Shown here piece after piece: positions 31,501 through 38,497 of a stretch of DNA of 41,274 nt. Source of the stretch: a virus; IMG/VR virus record IMGVR_UViG_3300017987_000168, positions 1 to 41,274 of that record. One strand, written 5' to 3'. The notes beneath the pieces were generated by a model that was given only the letters and a program-made list of their open reading frames with translations, searched no databases and was not told the origin of the DNA. The number at the start of each line of letters is the position of its first letter. Within the stretch, counting starts at the first letter, position 1. Made by a program: the position numbers and the translations under genes.

Positions 31501-31772
31501 CAGTAGTTGTCCCTCACCACCCGCGGCCCCTGGGCGCAGTTGGGTTGCTGTACGGGGGCGCCCAGGGAGGCCACCACGTCGGCGCAGAACTCCCGCCCCT
31601 CCTCCGTGATCCGCCACTGGTAGGCGCACGTGGGGTTGATCGACACCAGCCCCCTGGCCGCCAGCCGTTTGGCCGCCGCGTTGTACCCGTTGACCGGGTG
31701 ATTGTCGTGCCCCTCGGCGGCGCACTTCCACAACGCCACCAGGAGGACCAAGTCGTTGATGCAGTGGGTCAT
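31500..31772 (-). CDS. Winged-helix-like protein
   Basis: A 90-residue protein with ATG 31772 (ATGA overlap). The pattern VNGYNAAAKRLAARGLVSI, then YQWRITEEGREFCADVVASL is that of a winged-helix fold: recognition helix, a short wing and a closing helix. Similar patterns are seen in the gene at 40783-41262. It could bind DNA or act as a regulator of the array. The last 20 residues are extended. Confidence 0.5.
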   Translation of the reverse strand: MTHCINDLVLLVALWKCAAEGHDNHPVNGYNAAAKRLAARGLVSINPTCAYQWRITEEGREFCADVVASLGAPVQQPNCAQGPRVVRDNY

Positions 31773-32011
31773 GCGCGGCTCACGATCACCCGGGCCCGCA
31801 CGGGCTGGGAGCCGTACACGTACTCGTCGGGGTTCACCTGGGCGGCCGACTCGGCGGCCACCCGGCTCACGAGCACCCCCCGCTTGACCAGGCGCCGGAT
31901 GGCAGCCCGGTGTTCCCGGGGGGCGGGTTGGGGCTTGTGGGGGGTGGTGTTGGCGTCCACCCACGCCAGGGCCGCGGCTTCTTCGGCCGCACGTCGTTCT
32001 CTCTTGGACAT
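31769..32011 (-). CDS. Small basic protein, unknown
   Basis: An 80-residue protein, ATG 32011. Helical N-terminus (MSKRERRAAEEAAALAWVDA), then REHRAAIRRLVKRGVLVSRV, which has a weak helix-turn-helix look, and a beta end (EYVYGSQPVRARVIVSRA). Very Arg-rich. Coupled to the winged-helix-like gene. Function unknown. Confidence 0.55.
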   Translation of the reverse strand: MSKRERRAAEEAAALAWVDANTTPHKPQPAPREHRAAIRRLVKRGVLVSRVAAESAAQVNPDEYVYGSQPVRARVIVSRA

Positions 32012-32016
32012 ACCCC

Positions 32017-32364
32017 CTACTTGCGCGGGTCCTGGCCATTCCGTACTGCGTTCTGCGCCGCCGCGGTGTCCCGGAGCACCTTTTCGGCGGCGGCCACCAA
32101 CCCCAGGATGTCCCGGGCCCCCTCGTGGTCCAGGTTCACCTTCCCCTCCAGGGTCACCAGCCGCCGGCGGCTGAACTTGGCCACCAGCTCCCCCAGGACC
32201 AGGAGGGCCATGTCCCGCTGGTCGCACGCGGCTTCGTTCATGGCCGACACCCGCTCCAGGCGGCCGGTGATCTCCTGGCACGCGGCCAGGGCCTGCTCGG
32301 CCACCTCCAGGTACTCCTTGGCCAGGATCCGGTACTTGGCGGCCTCGTGGGTGAAGTCAGTCAT
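32017..32364 (-). CDS. Helical protein, unknown
   Basis: A 115-residue all-helical protein, ATG 32364 in the 8-base overlap ATGACTGA. Its pattern (EAAKYRILAKEYLEVAEQAL, then ARDILGLVAAAEKVLRDTAA) suggests a helical bundle with a short basic middle (KFSRRRLVTLEGKVNL). The C-terminus ends NAVRNGQDPRK, so the acidic tail is absent. Function unknown. Confidence 0.6.
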   Translation of the reverse strand: MTDFTHEAAKYRILAKEYLEVAEQALAACQEITGRLERVSAMNEAACDQRDMALLVLGELVAKFSRRRLVTLEGKVNLDHEGARDILGLVAAAEKVLRDTAAAQNAVRNGQDPRK

Positions 32365-32599
32365 CGTCGGTCAGCAGTTCGTTGGCAGCCAGGTTTACGA
32401 TAGGGTGGAGGGACCCGCTCCAGCCTGCCCGACACGCGGCCATCACGTCCACTCGGTTGAGCCCCCCGCACAGGGGGCACGCGGCCATCCCGCGGTTCTT
32501 GCCGATCGGCGGGCCGGGGACTTGGCCCCTCCCCTGGCACTGGGGACAGGTGGCGGTACCGCGCCCCGTGGCGCGTGTGCCCGCAAGTCCCCTGCGCAC
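32357..32599 (-). CDS. Zinc-ribbon protein with AANELL tail
   Basis: An 80-residue protein, GTG 32599 directly before the upstream TAG. CPQCQGRG at 18-25 and CPLCGGLN at 41-48 form a two-half ribbon. It ends in NLAANELLTDDD, a clear copy of the tail motif. A further Cys at 56 is unpaired. Function unknown. Confidence 0.65.
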   Translation of the reverse strand: MRRGLAGTRATGRGTATCPQCQGRGQVPGPPIGKNRGMAACPLCGGLNRVDVMAACRAGWSGSLHPIVNLAANELLTDDD

Positions 32600-33064
32600 C
32601 TACACCCCGCTGCCGCGGCGGTGGTCCGGGGCTTCACTCCCGGGGATCGTGGTTTGGACAGGCTGGCCCCTGGTCTCGGCGGCCACCTTGAGCACCCGCC
32701 GCATGGATCGGTTGACGCTCTTGGCGGCCTTGGTCCCCGTCCCGAACACACACCCCACGGCGTACTCCCCCTCCACCCGCACGGCGTAGGTGTACCCCCC
32801 GGCCACGGTCTTGAGGTGGAACGGGTCGGCGGGGTTGGCCCACGGCTTGCCGGGGGCGTAGGCCACGGCCTGTTCCACCGCGTCCTGTAGCCACTGGCCC
32901 CGGCCGATCCTGTCCCCGTGGAACCCCTTGCCGGGCCCGTCCCACAGCACCACGTGGGTTACCCCGTCGAGCCGCCGCAGATTGTCCATCTGCTTGAGGA
33001 CCAGATGGTGGATGGGCGGGCCGCCGCCGCTGGGGTCGGTGGTGCGGAGCTTGAAGGACGGCAT
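32600..33064 (-). CDS. Unknown 154-residue protein
   Basis: ATG 33064 forms TGATG with the upstream gene. It looks like a compact alpha/beta protein: IHHLVLKQMDNLRRLDGVTH and VVLWDGPGKGFHGDRIGRGQ in the first half, then GYTYAVRVEGEYAVGCVFGT and KSVNRSMRRVLKVAAETRG. The end is basic. It lacks the zinc and tail motifs of the neighbours. No family recognised. Confidence 0.6.
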   Translation of the reverse strand: MPSFKLRTTDPSGGGPPIHHLVLKQMDNLRRLDGVTHVVLWDGPGKGFHGDRIGRGQWLQDAVEQAVAYAPGKPWANPADPFHLKTVAGGYTYAVRVEGEYAVGCVFGTGTKAAKSVNRSMRRVLKVAAETRGQPVQTTIPGSEAPDHRRGSGV

Positions 33065-33303
33065 CAGTACACCTCCCCCCGGACTACCGGCGCGGTTGAG
33101 CGCGCAGGTACGCGCACCACTTTGCTGGGATGGGGGACGGTGATCGGGGACAGGGCCCCGCCCAGGGGGCTCACGTACAGGCTCGCCTCCCTGGCGTCGA
33201 GCACCTTGCATGGAGTCCACGGGTCCCCGGGCCGAGGGGCACCCCCGGTTCCGCGGAACACCCCGGCCCACACCTCCACTGTGTCGTCGGCACGAACGGT
33301 CAT
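33064..33303 (-). CDS. Small beta protein, leaderless
   Basis: A 79-residue protein with beta-strands throughout (MTVRADDTVEVWAGVFRG, then LYVSPLGGALSPITV, then KVVRVPARSTAPVVRGEVY). A 24-base gap separates it from the upstream gene, with a TAGTGT box ending 5 bases before the ATG and no ribosome site. Function unknown. Confidence 0.6.
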   Translation of the reverse strand: MTVRADDTVEVWAGVFRGTGGAPRPGDPWTPCKVLDAREASLYVSPLGGALSPITVPHPSKVVRVPARSTAPVVRGEVY

Positions 33304-33308
33304 GTCTC

Positions 33309-33314
33309 ACACTA
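33309..33314 (-). promoter_or_regulatory. Possible leaderless promoter -10 (TAGTGT)
   Basis: In the 24-base gap 33304-33327, minus-strand TAGTGT ends 5 bases before ATG 33303. The stop of the upstream gene is further upstream (TAG at 33328), so this box is not a stop codon. Confidence 0.4.
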
Positions 33315-33327
33315 GCGCGATCCCCGG

Positions 33328-33618
33328 CTAGTCGTCCATGTCCAGCAGCTCCTGCGCGGTGGGGCGCCGGAGATCCACGGCGGGGCAGTAGTACCGTCCC
33401 CCGCTGTCGAACCCGCCCACCAGGGCGCTCTTGGACAAGTCCTGGGACAGCACCATCCACGTGGCCGACCCGTCGTGCCGCGGCCCCCGGCCACCGTCCC
33501 GGTTGGGGGCGCACGCCCGGAGGACCGTCACGGGGATCGCCTTCCAGTCCCCGAACAGGATGGGGACCATCAGGGTGGTCCCGTTGGCCGCAGCGGCGGC
33601 CACCTCCTCGTCGGTCAC
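33328..33618 (-). CDS. Array protein with TAQELL tail
   Basis: A 96-residue protein starting at GTG 33618 (GTGA). It has an N-terminal helix (DEEVAAAAANGTTLMVPILF), then strands and loops with GRYYCPAVDLRRPTAQELLD and ends in MDD. The end is shared in form with the genes at 33615, 34187 and 34826, which also have a basic beta-strand followed by xTAxELL or xTAADLL. Probably one small family with different N-terminal parts. Function unknown. Confidence 0.6.
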   Translation of the reverse strand: MTDEEVAAAAANGTTLMVPILFGDWKAIPVTVLRACAPNRDGGRGPRHDGSATWMVLSQDLSKSALVGGFDSGGRYYCPAVDLRRPTAQELLDMDD

Positions 33619-33908
33619 GTCCACAACCCCGTGAAGTCCGGGATGGAGATCCACGCCGGGGCCGGCGGGGCCTGGACTTCCCCGGTGAGCAACTCGGCCG
33701 CGGTGGCTAGGCGGATGTCCGCGAAGTTCCGGTTGAAGATCCGGGTCCCCAACTGGACCCGCCCGTACCGCTCCCCAAACCGGGGGACGCACACGTCCAG
33801 GGTGTCCATCACCCGAAAGTCCAGCGCCTCCCCCTGCGGGGTGTAGCGCACGTAACTCACCACGGGGAGGTTGTCCTCCACGGCGCGCCTGAACTCCGCC
33901 TCAGTCAT
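33615..33908 (-). CDS. Array protein with ATAAELL motif
   Basis: A 97-residue protein, ATG 33908 overlapping the upstream stop by 8 bases. Beta-rich (LPVVSYVRYTPQGEALDFRV, then RYGRVQLGTRIFNRNFADIR) with the motif LATAAELLTGE, followed by a short tail rich in Pro and Trp. It belongs with the three neighbours that carry the same motif, but here 20 residues follow it. Function unknown. Confidence 0.6.
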   Translation of the reverse strand: MTEAEFRRAVEDNLPVVSYVRYTPQGEALDFRVMDTLDVCVPRFGERYGRVQLGTRIFNRNFADIRLATAAELLTGEVQAPPAPAWISIPDFTGLWT

Positions 33909-34194
33909 GGTCCTCCACCATGGCCTTGGCGGCCGCGTTGGCGTACTCCTCCCGAAGGGCCAGGAGCTTCCCCCACCGAGCGCACGGGAGGCACCGGGAC
34001 CCATCCCCGGCACACTGGCAGTCGTGGGCCATGGCGATCTCCAGGGCCTCCCCGATCCGGGGATCGCACAGGACCCGGATGGCCGCGTCTCGCTCCTGCT
34101 CGGCCTTGGTGAGGGCGGACTCCAAGCCCTGGGCGGCGCGGCCCCCCAGGGGGTTGGCGTCCCTGGCCACATCTCGCACTGTCCGTTTAGTCAT
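33901..34194 (-). CDS. Helical protein with cysteine cluster and AAKAMV tail
   Basis: A 97-residue protein, ATG 34194. A long helix (GLESALTKAEQERDAAIRVL) is followed by HDCQCAGDGSRCLPCARW, four cysteines that could bind one zinc, and the end NAAAKAMVEDHD. The overlap with its upstream neighbour is 8 bases (ATGACTAA). Function unknown. Confidence 0.6.
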   Translation of the reverse strand: MTKRTVRDVARDANPLGGRAAQGLESALTKAEQERDAAIRVLCDPRIGEALEIAMAHDCQCAGDGSRCLPCARWGKLLALREEYANAAAKAMVEDHD

Positions 34195-34579
34195 CGGCCA
34201 CCAGCAGTTCCGCGGCGGTCAGCCGCCGCACGTGTTGTCCTTCCACGTGCCCCCGCCCGCTGTGATGCACGTCCTTGTACCGATCCCCCGCCCCGGGGAC
34301 CAACTTGGCGGCCAGGATGAACTCCACCACCACCTCGTGGCAGGTCCGATTGTGGGCCATGGACCGCACGCTCACGTCCACCATGGTGGCGGGGACCCAC
34401 TCCCGCATGGGCACCGTGGTGATCGTGCTCGCAGGGCTCGACGCGGTGAACCACCCCATGGGGTCGAACGCCACCGCGTCCTTGCGCTCCAGGTGGACCA
34501 TCACCACCTCCCCCCGAAGGGCCAAGTCCCGCAGGGTCTCGGCACGTTCAAGCACCTCCCGCGCGATGTCACCCCGCAT
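34187..34579 (-). CDS. Array protein with LTAAELL tail
   Basis: A 130-residue protein, ATG 34579 chosen because the frame before it is unlike the rest. Helix at the start (DIAREVLERAETLRDLAL), then strands (EVVMVHLERKDAVAF, then VPATMVDVSVRSMAHN) and HEVVVEFILAAKLVPGAG. Ends in VRRLTAAELLVADD. It overlaps the neighbour by 11 bases. Function unknown. Confidence 0.6.
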   Translation of the reverse strand: MRGDIAREVLERAETLRDLALRGEVVMVHLERKDAVAFDPMGWFTASSPASTITTVPMREWVPATMVDVSVRSMAHNRTCHEVVVEFILAAKLVPGAGDRYKDVHHSGRGHVEGQHVRRLTAAELLVADD

Positions 34580-34829
34580 GAGGGTCCTCCCAGGGGAGAG
34601 AGTCGTACTCGCAGTCATCGGGCGGGTCCAGGTGGCGTTCCAGGTAGCAATCGCGCCACGCCTTGGCCACAGCCCGCGCCTGGTCCCGCTCCGCGGTGAG
34701 GGCCTCCTCCTGGTCCAAGATCCACCGGAGAGCAGACGCCTCCTGGGCGTCATACGATCCCCCATAGCGAGCCTTGAGGTGGGCCAACCGGCGCTCCAGG
34801 AACTGCCGCCGTTCCGATCGCTTGGTCAT
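34569..34829 (-). CDS. Small helical protein, unknown
   Basis: An 86-residue protein, ATG 34829 (ATGA). Mostly one long helical stretch (RRQFLERRLAHLKARYGG, then EEALTAERDQARAVAKAWRD) with an acidic end (LDPPDDCEYDSLPWEDPHAG). It lacks the tail motif. Possibly a coiled-coil partner. Function unknown. Confidence 0.6.
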   Translation of the reverse strand: MTKRSERRQFLERRLAHLKARYGGSYDAQEASALRWILDQEEALTAERDQARAVAKAWRDCYLERHLDPPDDCEYDSLPWEDPHAG

Positions 34830-35089
34830 GGGCCCTCCACGAGCAGGTCGGCGGCGGTGGCCACCCGCACTTGGTCCGGCCACAGCCAGAAGTGGCCACT
34901 CGCCACAGCGCTCGGAACGTCCCCCCGGAACGGGAGGGACGTGCCCCCCAGGGTGTCCGCCCCCTTGACATACTTCACCACCATCCCGGCGTTGGTCCCC
35001 TCCCGCATGACGAACAGGGCCCCCTGTGCGGCCAGGCGCACCACGTCTCGCCGTTGGAGCGGGAGCGAAGTTACCGGTTGATCAGCCAC
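34826..35089 (-). CDS. Array protein with ATAADLL tail
   Basis: An 87-residue protein. GTG 35089 has GGGGGAGG 8 bases upstream and overlaps the upstream gene by 19 bases. A GTG at about 35047 is the alternative. Beta-rich (GALFVMREGTNAGMVVKYVK, then SGHFWLWPDQVRVATAADLL) and ends VEGP. Same tail arrangement as 33328, 33615 and 34187. Function unknown. Confidence 0.55.
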   Translation of the reverse strand: MADQPVTSLPLQRRDVVRLAAQGALFVMREGTNAGMVVKYVKGADTLGGTSLPFRGDVPSAVASGHFWLWPDQVRVATAADLLVEGP

Positions 35090-35334
35090 TGGGCGGCCTC
35101 CCCCTTGGTCACGGTCTTGTATCCTTGGCACAGTGGACACTTGCGCTGCTCCCCCGTCCGTGTGTACTCCCACGCGGCGGCGCGGCGGATCGCCTCGTCG
35201 GGTTGGACGGGGCCGCCCCGCGCCGCGTGTGCGTCTCGGATCCACCCCGCATCGAAGTCGCACCAGGGGGCGCCATTGTTCTGGGTGTCCCCTGTCCCGT
35301 AACACCCCGGGCACTCGATCCGGTGGTCATCCAT
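35071..35334 (-). CDS. Zinc-ribbon protein with AAQWL tail
   Basis: An 87-residue protein, ATG 35334 (8-base overlap). CPGCYGTG at 8-15 and CPLCQGYK at 66-73 form the two halves, with a helical region between (WIRDAHAARG, then PDEAIRRAAAWEYTRTGEQ). Ends KGEAAQWLINR. The helix without an acidic tail marks it as a variant of the family. Function unknown. Confidence 0.65.
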   Translation of the reverse strand: MDDHRIECPGCYGTGDTQNNGAPWCDFDAGWIRDAHAARGGPVQPDEAIRRAAAWEYTRTGEQRKCPLCQGYKTVTKGEAAQWLINR

Positions 35335-35635
35335 CGTCCCCCTCCACCATCACCTTGGCCGCGGCGGCCTGGAGGACCGCGTCCCAGTCGTGGCCCCCGT
35401 ACTTCTGGGCCAGGCGGCACAGGTCGGCTAGCACCCGCACGTTGTGCAGGGTGGTGTGGATCTCGGCACGGACCATGGTCCCCCGATGCTCCCGGACGGC
35501 CATGCCCACAGGGGTGTGCTCCTCCGCGTAGTCGTGTTCCATGGACAGGGTGTGGATCCCCGCCCACCGAAGGGCGTCCAGGAGGTCGTGGTACTCGTCG
35601 GCCCCGGCCGGGGGCTCGGAACTACGGCGAGCCAT
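35327..35635 (-). CDS. Helical protein with AAAKVMV tail
   Basis: A 102-residue protein, ATG 35635. Helical with YHDLLDALRWAGIHTLSMEH, VREHRGTMVRAEIHTTLHNV and LADLCRLAQKYGGHDWDAV, ending QAAAAKVMVEGDDG. Conserved-looking His residues could bind a metal. Function unknown. Confidence 0.6.
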   Translation of the reverse strand: MARRSSEPPAGADEYHDLLDALRWAGIHTLSMEHDYAEEHTPVGMAVREHRGTMVRAEIHTTLHNVRVLADLCRLAQKYGGHDWDAVLQAAAAKVMVEGDDG

Positions 35636-35843
35636 GGCCCTCCTTGGCGGCCGCGTCGGCGCTCACGATCTCGTCGTACCGCTCCTCCGGGCTGTGCAAG
35701 GTGGACCCCAGAACCCGCTCCACCAAGGCGATCCCCGCGGCCCGCTCCTCGGCCGACCCCTTGGGGGCGGTGCCGTAGCACCAGGCCAAATACCGCAGGC
35801 TCCGGTTGTTGGGGTCCAGGTACCGCCGCTTAGGTGGGGTCAT
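35622..35843 (-). CDS. Small protein, unknown
   Basis: A 73-residue protein, ATG 35843, overlapping both neighbours by 14 bases. Basic start (MTPPKRRYLDPNNRSLRYLA), a helix (AEERAAGIALVERVLGST) and the end YDEIVSADAAAKEGHGSP, a weak version of the tail. Function unknown. Confidence 0.55.
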   Translation of the reverse strand: MTPPKRRYLDPNNRSLRYLAWCYGTAPKGSAEERAAGIALVERVLGSTLHSPEERYDEIVSADAAAKEGHGSP

Positions 35844-36108
35844 CGGGGGCCTCCAGGAGCTTCTTGGCCACGTACGCCTTGACCGCGGCGGCCAGGGTCT
35901 CCATGCCGTCCCCCCACACCCGAACGGTAAGGCGCGTTTCCAACTCCGCCTCCGGGGCCGCGCTCCCCAGGGCCTCGATGTGGGTCACGTCCACCCCGGC
36001 GGCCGGGCCGAACTCCACCAAGGTGGCCAAGGCGGCGGACTGATCCCGCCTCTTGGCACGGGACGCGGCCATCTCCCGGCGGTGGCGGGCTGCTGGGTCC
36101 TCTGCCAT
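35830..36108 (-). CDS. Small protein, paralogue of the gene at 29739-29984
   Basis: A 92-residue protein, ATG 36108 (TGATG). The alignment with the 81-residue paralogue covers almost the whole of that protein; the N-termini differ (here RHRREMAASRAKRRDQSAAL). The end is AYVAKKLLEAPDDPT. Both have a strand pair followed by a helix and the tail. They lie 6 kb apart in the same operon-like block, so the array probably grew by duplication. Function unknown. Confidence 0.65.
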   Translation of the reverse strand: MAEDPAARHRREMAASRAKRRDQSAALATLVEFGPAAGVDVTHIEALGSAAPEAELETRLTVRVWGDGMETLAAAVKAYVAKKLLEAPDDPT

Positions 36109-36650
36109 CACCCGCCCCCCATGGCCCGGAGGAGGGCCTTGGCGCAGTCCTGGACGGGGTACCCCTGGGGCGGGTGGTACCGCCACACGTGGCGGGCCCC
36201 CAGGCCGTCCGGGTCGTCCGCCAGGGCGCCAAGGAACTCCCGGTCCAAGGTGTACCCCGGCCACGTCACCACCCGGGAGGCCCACACGTCCAGGGGGACG
36301 GGGTCGGGGAGCCCCGGGCGGGGGAGGATCGCGGTGGACCGCAGGAGAACGGCCGCCTCATCCACCACCCGGATCGCCCCCATGGCGTCGTTGGTGGCCC
36401 GCTCCCCGTAGTCGCCCCCCACGATCTCCATGAGGGCCGCGGCGGTGGCCTCCAACTCGGCCAGGTTGTACCCGAACTGGATGTGGCCGGCGGCCACCAC
36501 ATTCCCCCCGGTGTGCTCCCAGGGGACCTGCGCGTCGGGCTTGCCCTGGTTGCGCCTGTCCGCGCGGGACCAGTACAGGGCGTCAAACACCTTCATGCGC
36601 AGGTCGGCGGGGATCAGGACTCGCCTCTCGGCCAGTTTCATGGTCTTCAC
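36108..36650 (-). CDS. Unknown 180-residue protein with DCAKALL tail
   Basis: Start GTG 36650 overlaps the upstream stop as GTGA; ATG 36641 is the alternative. Helical with a strand at the start (RRVLIPADLRMKVFDALYWS), then NVVAAGHIQFGYNLAELEAT and DAMGAIRVVDEAAVLLRSTA. Ends YPVQDCAKALLRAMGGG, which resembles DMDCANALLLAHED at the end of the 40783-41262 gene. Function unknown. Confidence 0.6.
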   Translation of the reverse strand: MKTMKLAERRVLIPADLRMKVFDALYWSRADRRNQGKPDAQVPWEHTGGNVVAAGHIQFGYNLAELEATAAALMEIVGGDYGERATNDAMGAIRVVDEAAVLLRSTAILPRPGLPDPVPLDVWASRVVTWPGYTLDREFLGALADDPDGLGARHVWRYHPPQGYPVQDCAKALLRAMGGG

Positions 36651-37216
36651 TGTCCCCCCTTGAGCATGGCGTCGGCCTTTGTGTTGGCGGGGACCAGGGC
36701 CACCAAGGCGTTGACCTGCGCCGGGGTCATGGTGATCTCGGCCTTGCGGTCGTTCCAGTTGCGGTCCACGTGCTCCCCGATCAGCATCCCCACCAACTCG
36801 GCGGCGGCATTGGCCGCGTCCCGGTAGCCCGCCTTGGCGTCCTGCTTGATCTGCCGAGCGGCGTGCTCGGCCTCCTCCACGGTGGCGTCCCCTTCGGCGT
36901 ACTGGATCAGGCCCAGGCTCACGCTGGTGGGCGCCCCCCACGTCCCGCTTTCGTGCCACTGCTCGATGATGGCGTGAGGGGCGGGGTCCTTGGCCCTGGA
37001 CTTCCGCCTGCGCTCATCCCGGGTGAACGTCACCACCTTCCTCTCGCGCCTCCCGGTCTGGGGGTTCCACTTGTGGCGGATCTCGCAGTCCTCGTCGGCC
37101 TTGACGATCCGAATCCGCACACGGGGGGCACCCTTGCGGGCCGGGGCCAGGGAGCAGATCCGGCCGGGGGTGAGCTTCTCCTGCTTGCGCTTCCAGTTGG
37201 TGGTGGTCTTCGGCAT
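36647..37216 (-). CDS. Basic protein, unknown
   Basis: A 189-residue protein, ATG 37216. The N-terminal third is basic (TTTNWKRKQEKLTPGRICSL, then ETGRRER-like and TFTRDERRRKSRAKD), so nucleic-acid binding is likely. The second half is helical (EEAEHAARQIKQDAKAGYRD, then MTPAQVNALVALVPA) and ends TKADAMLKGGQ, a variant of the tail. A 31-base gap precedes it without a clear promoter. Function unknown. Confidence 0.6.
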   Translation of the reverse strand: MPKTTTNWKRKQEKLTPGRICSLAPARKGAPRVRIRIVKADEDCEIRHKWNPQTGRRERKVVTFTRDERRRKSRAKDPAPHAIIEQWHESGTWGAPTSVSLGLIQYAEGDATVEEAEHAARQIKQDAKAGYRDAANAAAELVGMLIGEHVDRNWNDRKAEITMTPAQVNALVALVPANTKADAMLKGGQ

Positions 37217-37247
37217 GTAGGGTTCTTGCGCCGCTGGGAAAGGGTGG

Positions 37248-37688
37248 TCACCGGCCGCCCCGGGCCGCCGAACTGTAGAACCGGAGGCGAACTCGGAACC
37301 GCTCGTCGTCCTCTCCCGGGCGGCGGGTGGCCCCGTATGCCTGGGCCAACCTGTCCAGGCCACTCCCGTGGGCCGTGTTGATCGCGGCGAACGCCGTGGT
37401 CCCGTCCCCGTCCTCCTCCAGCATGGCCTGGGCCGCCAGGGGGCGGACGGCCGCGGCCACCTCGGGGCGCACAACCCCCGCCCCCCGGCACCAGGGGCAT
37501 AGGCGGCTCAAGCCGTGGAACTTGACGTAGGGCCACCCCCGGCACCAGGGGCACACCTCCGTGTCCGCGGCCGTCCGCTGGCGCCGGTTGCGCTCGTTGC
37601 ACCGGCTCCAGTCCCAGTCCGGGGCCTCGGGGTAGAACGCCCCGGCCACGATCCGGTGGTCGGCCCGGATGGGAAGGGGGCCGCTCAC
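37248..37688 (-). CDS. Zinc-ribbon protein with AAQAMLEED motif
   Basis: A 146-residue protein, GTG 37688 (GTGA). CPWCRGWP at 46-53 and CPWCRGAG at 64-71 form the ribbon and are unusual in having Trp in the centre. LAAQAMLEEDGDG follows. After that comes an extra helical, Arg-rich domain of about 50 residues (LDRLAQAYGATRRPGEDDER). Function unknown. Confidence 0.65.
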   Translation of the reverse strand: MSGPLPIRADHRIVAGAFYPEAPDWDWSRCNERNRRQRTAADTEVCPWCRGWPYVKFHGLSRLCPWCRGAGVVRPEVAAAVRPLAAQAMLEEDGDGTTAFAAINTAHGSGLDRLAQAYGATRRPGEDDERFRVRLRFYSSAARGGR

Positions 37689-38020
37689 TGGTCGGCGCTC
37701 CCGTCCAGCATGGCCGCGGCGGCCCGGCCCGGGGTCACCCACCGAACCCCCAGGCAGCAGGAGCAGTCGTTGTAGGCCACGGGGGGCAAGTCCACCCGCC
37801 GAATCACCCCCGTCCCGGCGCAGTACCCGCAGGCGTGTTTCCCCAGGCTCGGACTGGCCAGGCGGCCGGTCCCGTCACACGCCACGCACGGGACGTACCC
37901 GCACACGGGGCACAGGACATCGGCGGCCGCGGGGGTGGTGTCAGCGGCCGCGGCGGCGGCTTCCCCGCCGGGGGAAGGGTGTTCCGAAGGGGCTTGGGAA
38001 CGGGCTTCCGACTTGGGCAC
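37685..38020 (-). CDS. Zinc-ribbon protein with four CxxC
   Basis: A 111-residue protein, GTG 38020 soon after the upstream TAG. An Ala/Pro-rich start of 35 residues, then CPVCGYVPCVACDGTG (37-52), CGYCAGTG (64-71) and CSCCLGVR (86-93), four CxxC, enough for two zinc sites as in the DnaJ central domain. Ends TPGRAAAAMLDGSADQ. Function unknown. Confidence 0.65.
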   Translation of the reverse strand: MPKSEARSQAPSEHPSPGGEAAAAAADTTPAAADVLCPVCGYVPCVACDGTGRLASPSLGKHACGYCAGTGVIRRVDLPPVAYNDCSCCLGVRWVTPGRAAAAMLDGSADQ

Positions 38021-38026
38021 GGTGTT

Positions 38027-38497
38027 CTACTTCTTTCGCGCGCGCGATGGAGTTCGGGTGAGCCACCGGGCCATCCTGGGGAAACGGTCCAAAACGGCCT
38101 CCAGCAGGTTGCCAAGGCCCTTCCCCACGTGGTCGTGGTCGTGGACCACCCGGCGCTTGGCGGGGGCGGGGTCCAGGTGGACCTTGCCCATGTCGTCCAC
38201 CACCACGTGGTACGGGATCTCCCCTGCCGCCCTGGCGGCTCGTTCCATGGCTTGGTTGAACTGGCGGGCGGACTTCCCTGCTTGGCGGACCCCCTGAACG
38301 GCGTAGGTGTGCCAGGCGATCCCCGCGGGGTAGCTCACCTCGGGGCGGGGATCGTCGTCGTCCCCATGTTCCAGGAGCCACTGGGCCGCCTGTTCGGGTG
38401 TGCATTGGCCTACGTCCAGGCAGCAGGGGCACGACTCGGCGTTGTAGTTGCGGAGTTCCGGGGTGCAGGCCGGGCACGGCACGAGGTTGTGGGTCAT
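38027..38497 (-). CDS. Zinc-ribbon protein with extra C-terminal domain
   Basis: A 156-residue protein, ATG 38497 (ATGA). CPACTPEL at 8-15 and CPCCLDVG at 23-30, then TPEQAAQWLLEHGDDDDP, the clearest copy of the post-zinc helix and acidic tail. About 105 residues follow: a helix (SARQFNQAMERAARAAGEIP), a strand pair (YHVVVDDMGKVHLDPAPA) and a basic end (RTPSRARKK). So the helix and tail unit can be internal and need not end the protein. Function unknown. Confidence 0.65.
   Translation of the reverse strand: MTHNLVPCPACTPELRNYNAESCPCCLDVGQCTPEQAAQWLLEHGDDDDPRPEVSYPAGIAWHTYAVQGVRQAGKSARQFNQAMERAARAAGEIPYHVVVDDMGKVHLDPAPAKRRVVHDHDHVGKGLGNLLEAVLDRFPRMARWLTRTPSRARKK

Noticed and set aside
30844-31731. 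Longer starts for several array genes
   Set aside because: The added N-terminal parts look like shadow sequence (Arg/Gly/Pro-rich) and would overlap upstream genes by hundreds of bases. The ATG or GTG in 1-, 4- or 8-base overlaps were preferred.
38021-38030. TAGAAC as a leaderless promoter box before GTG 38020
   Set aside because: The TAG is the stop codon of the gene at 38027-38497, and the distance to the GTG is only 3 bases.
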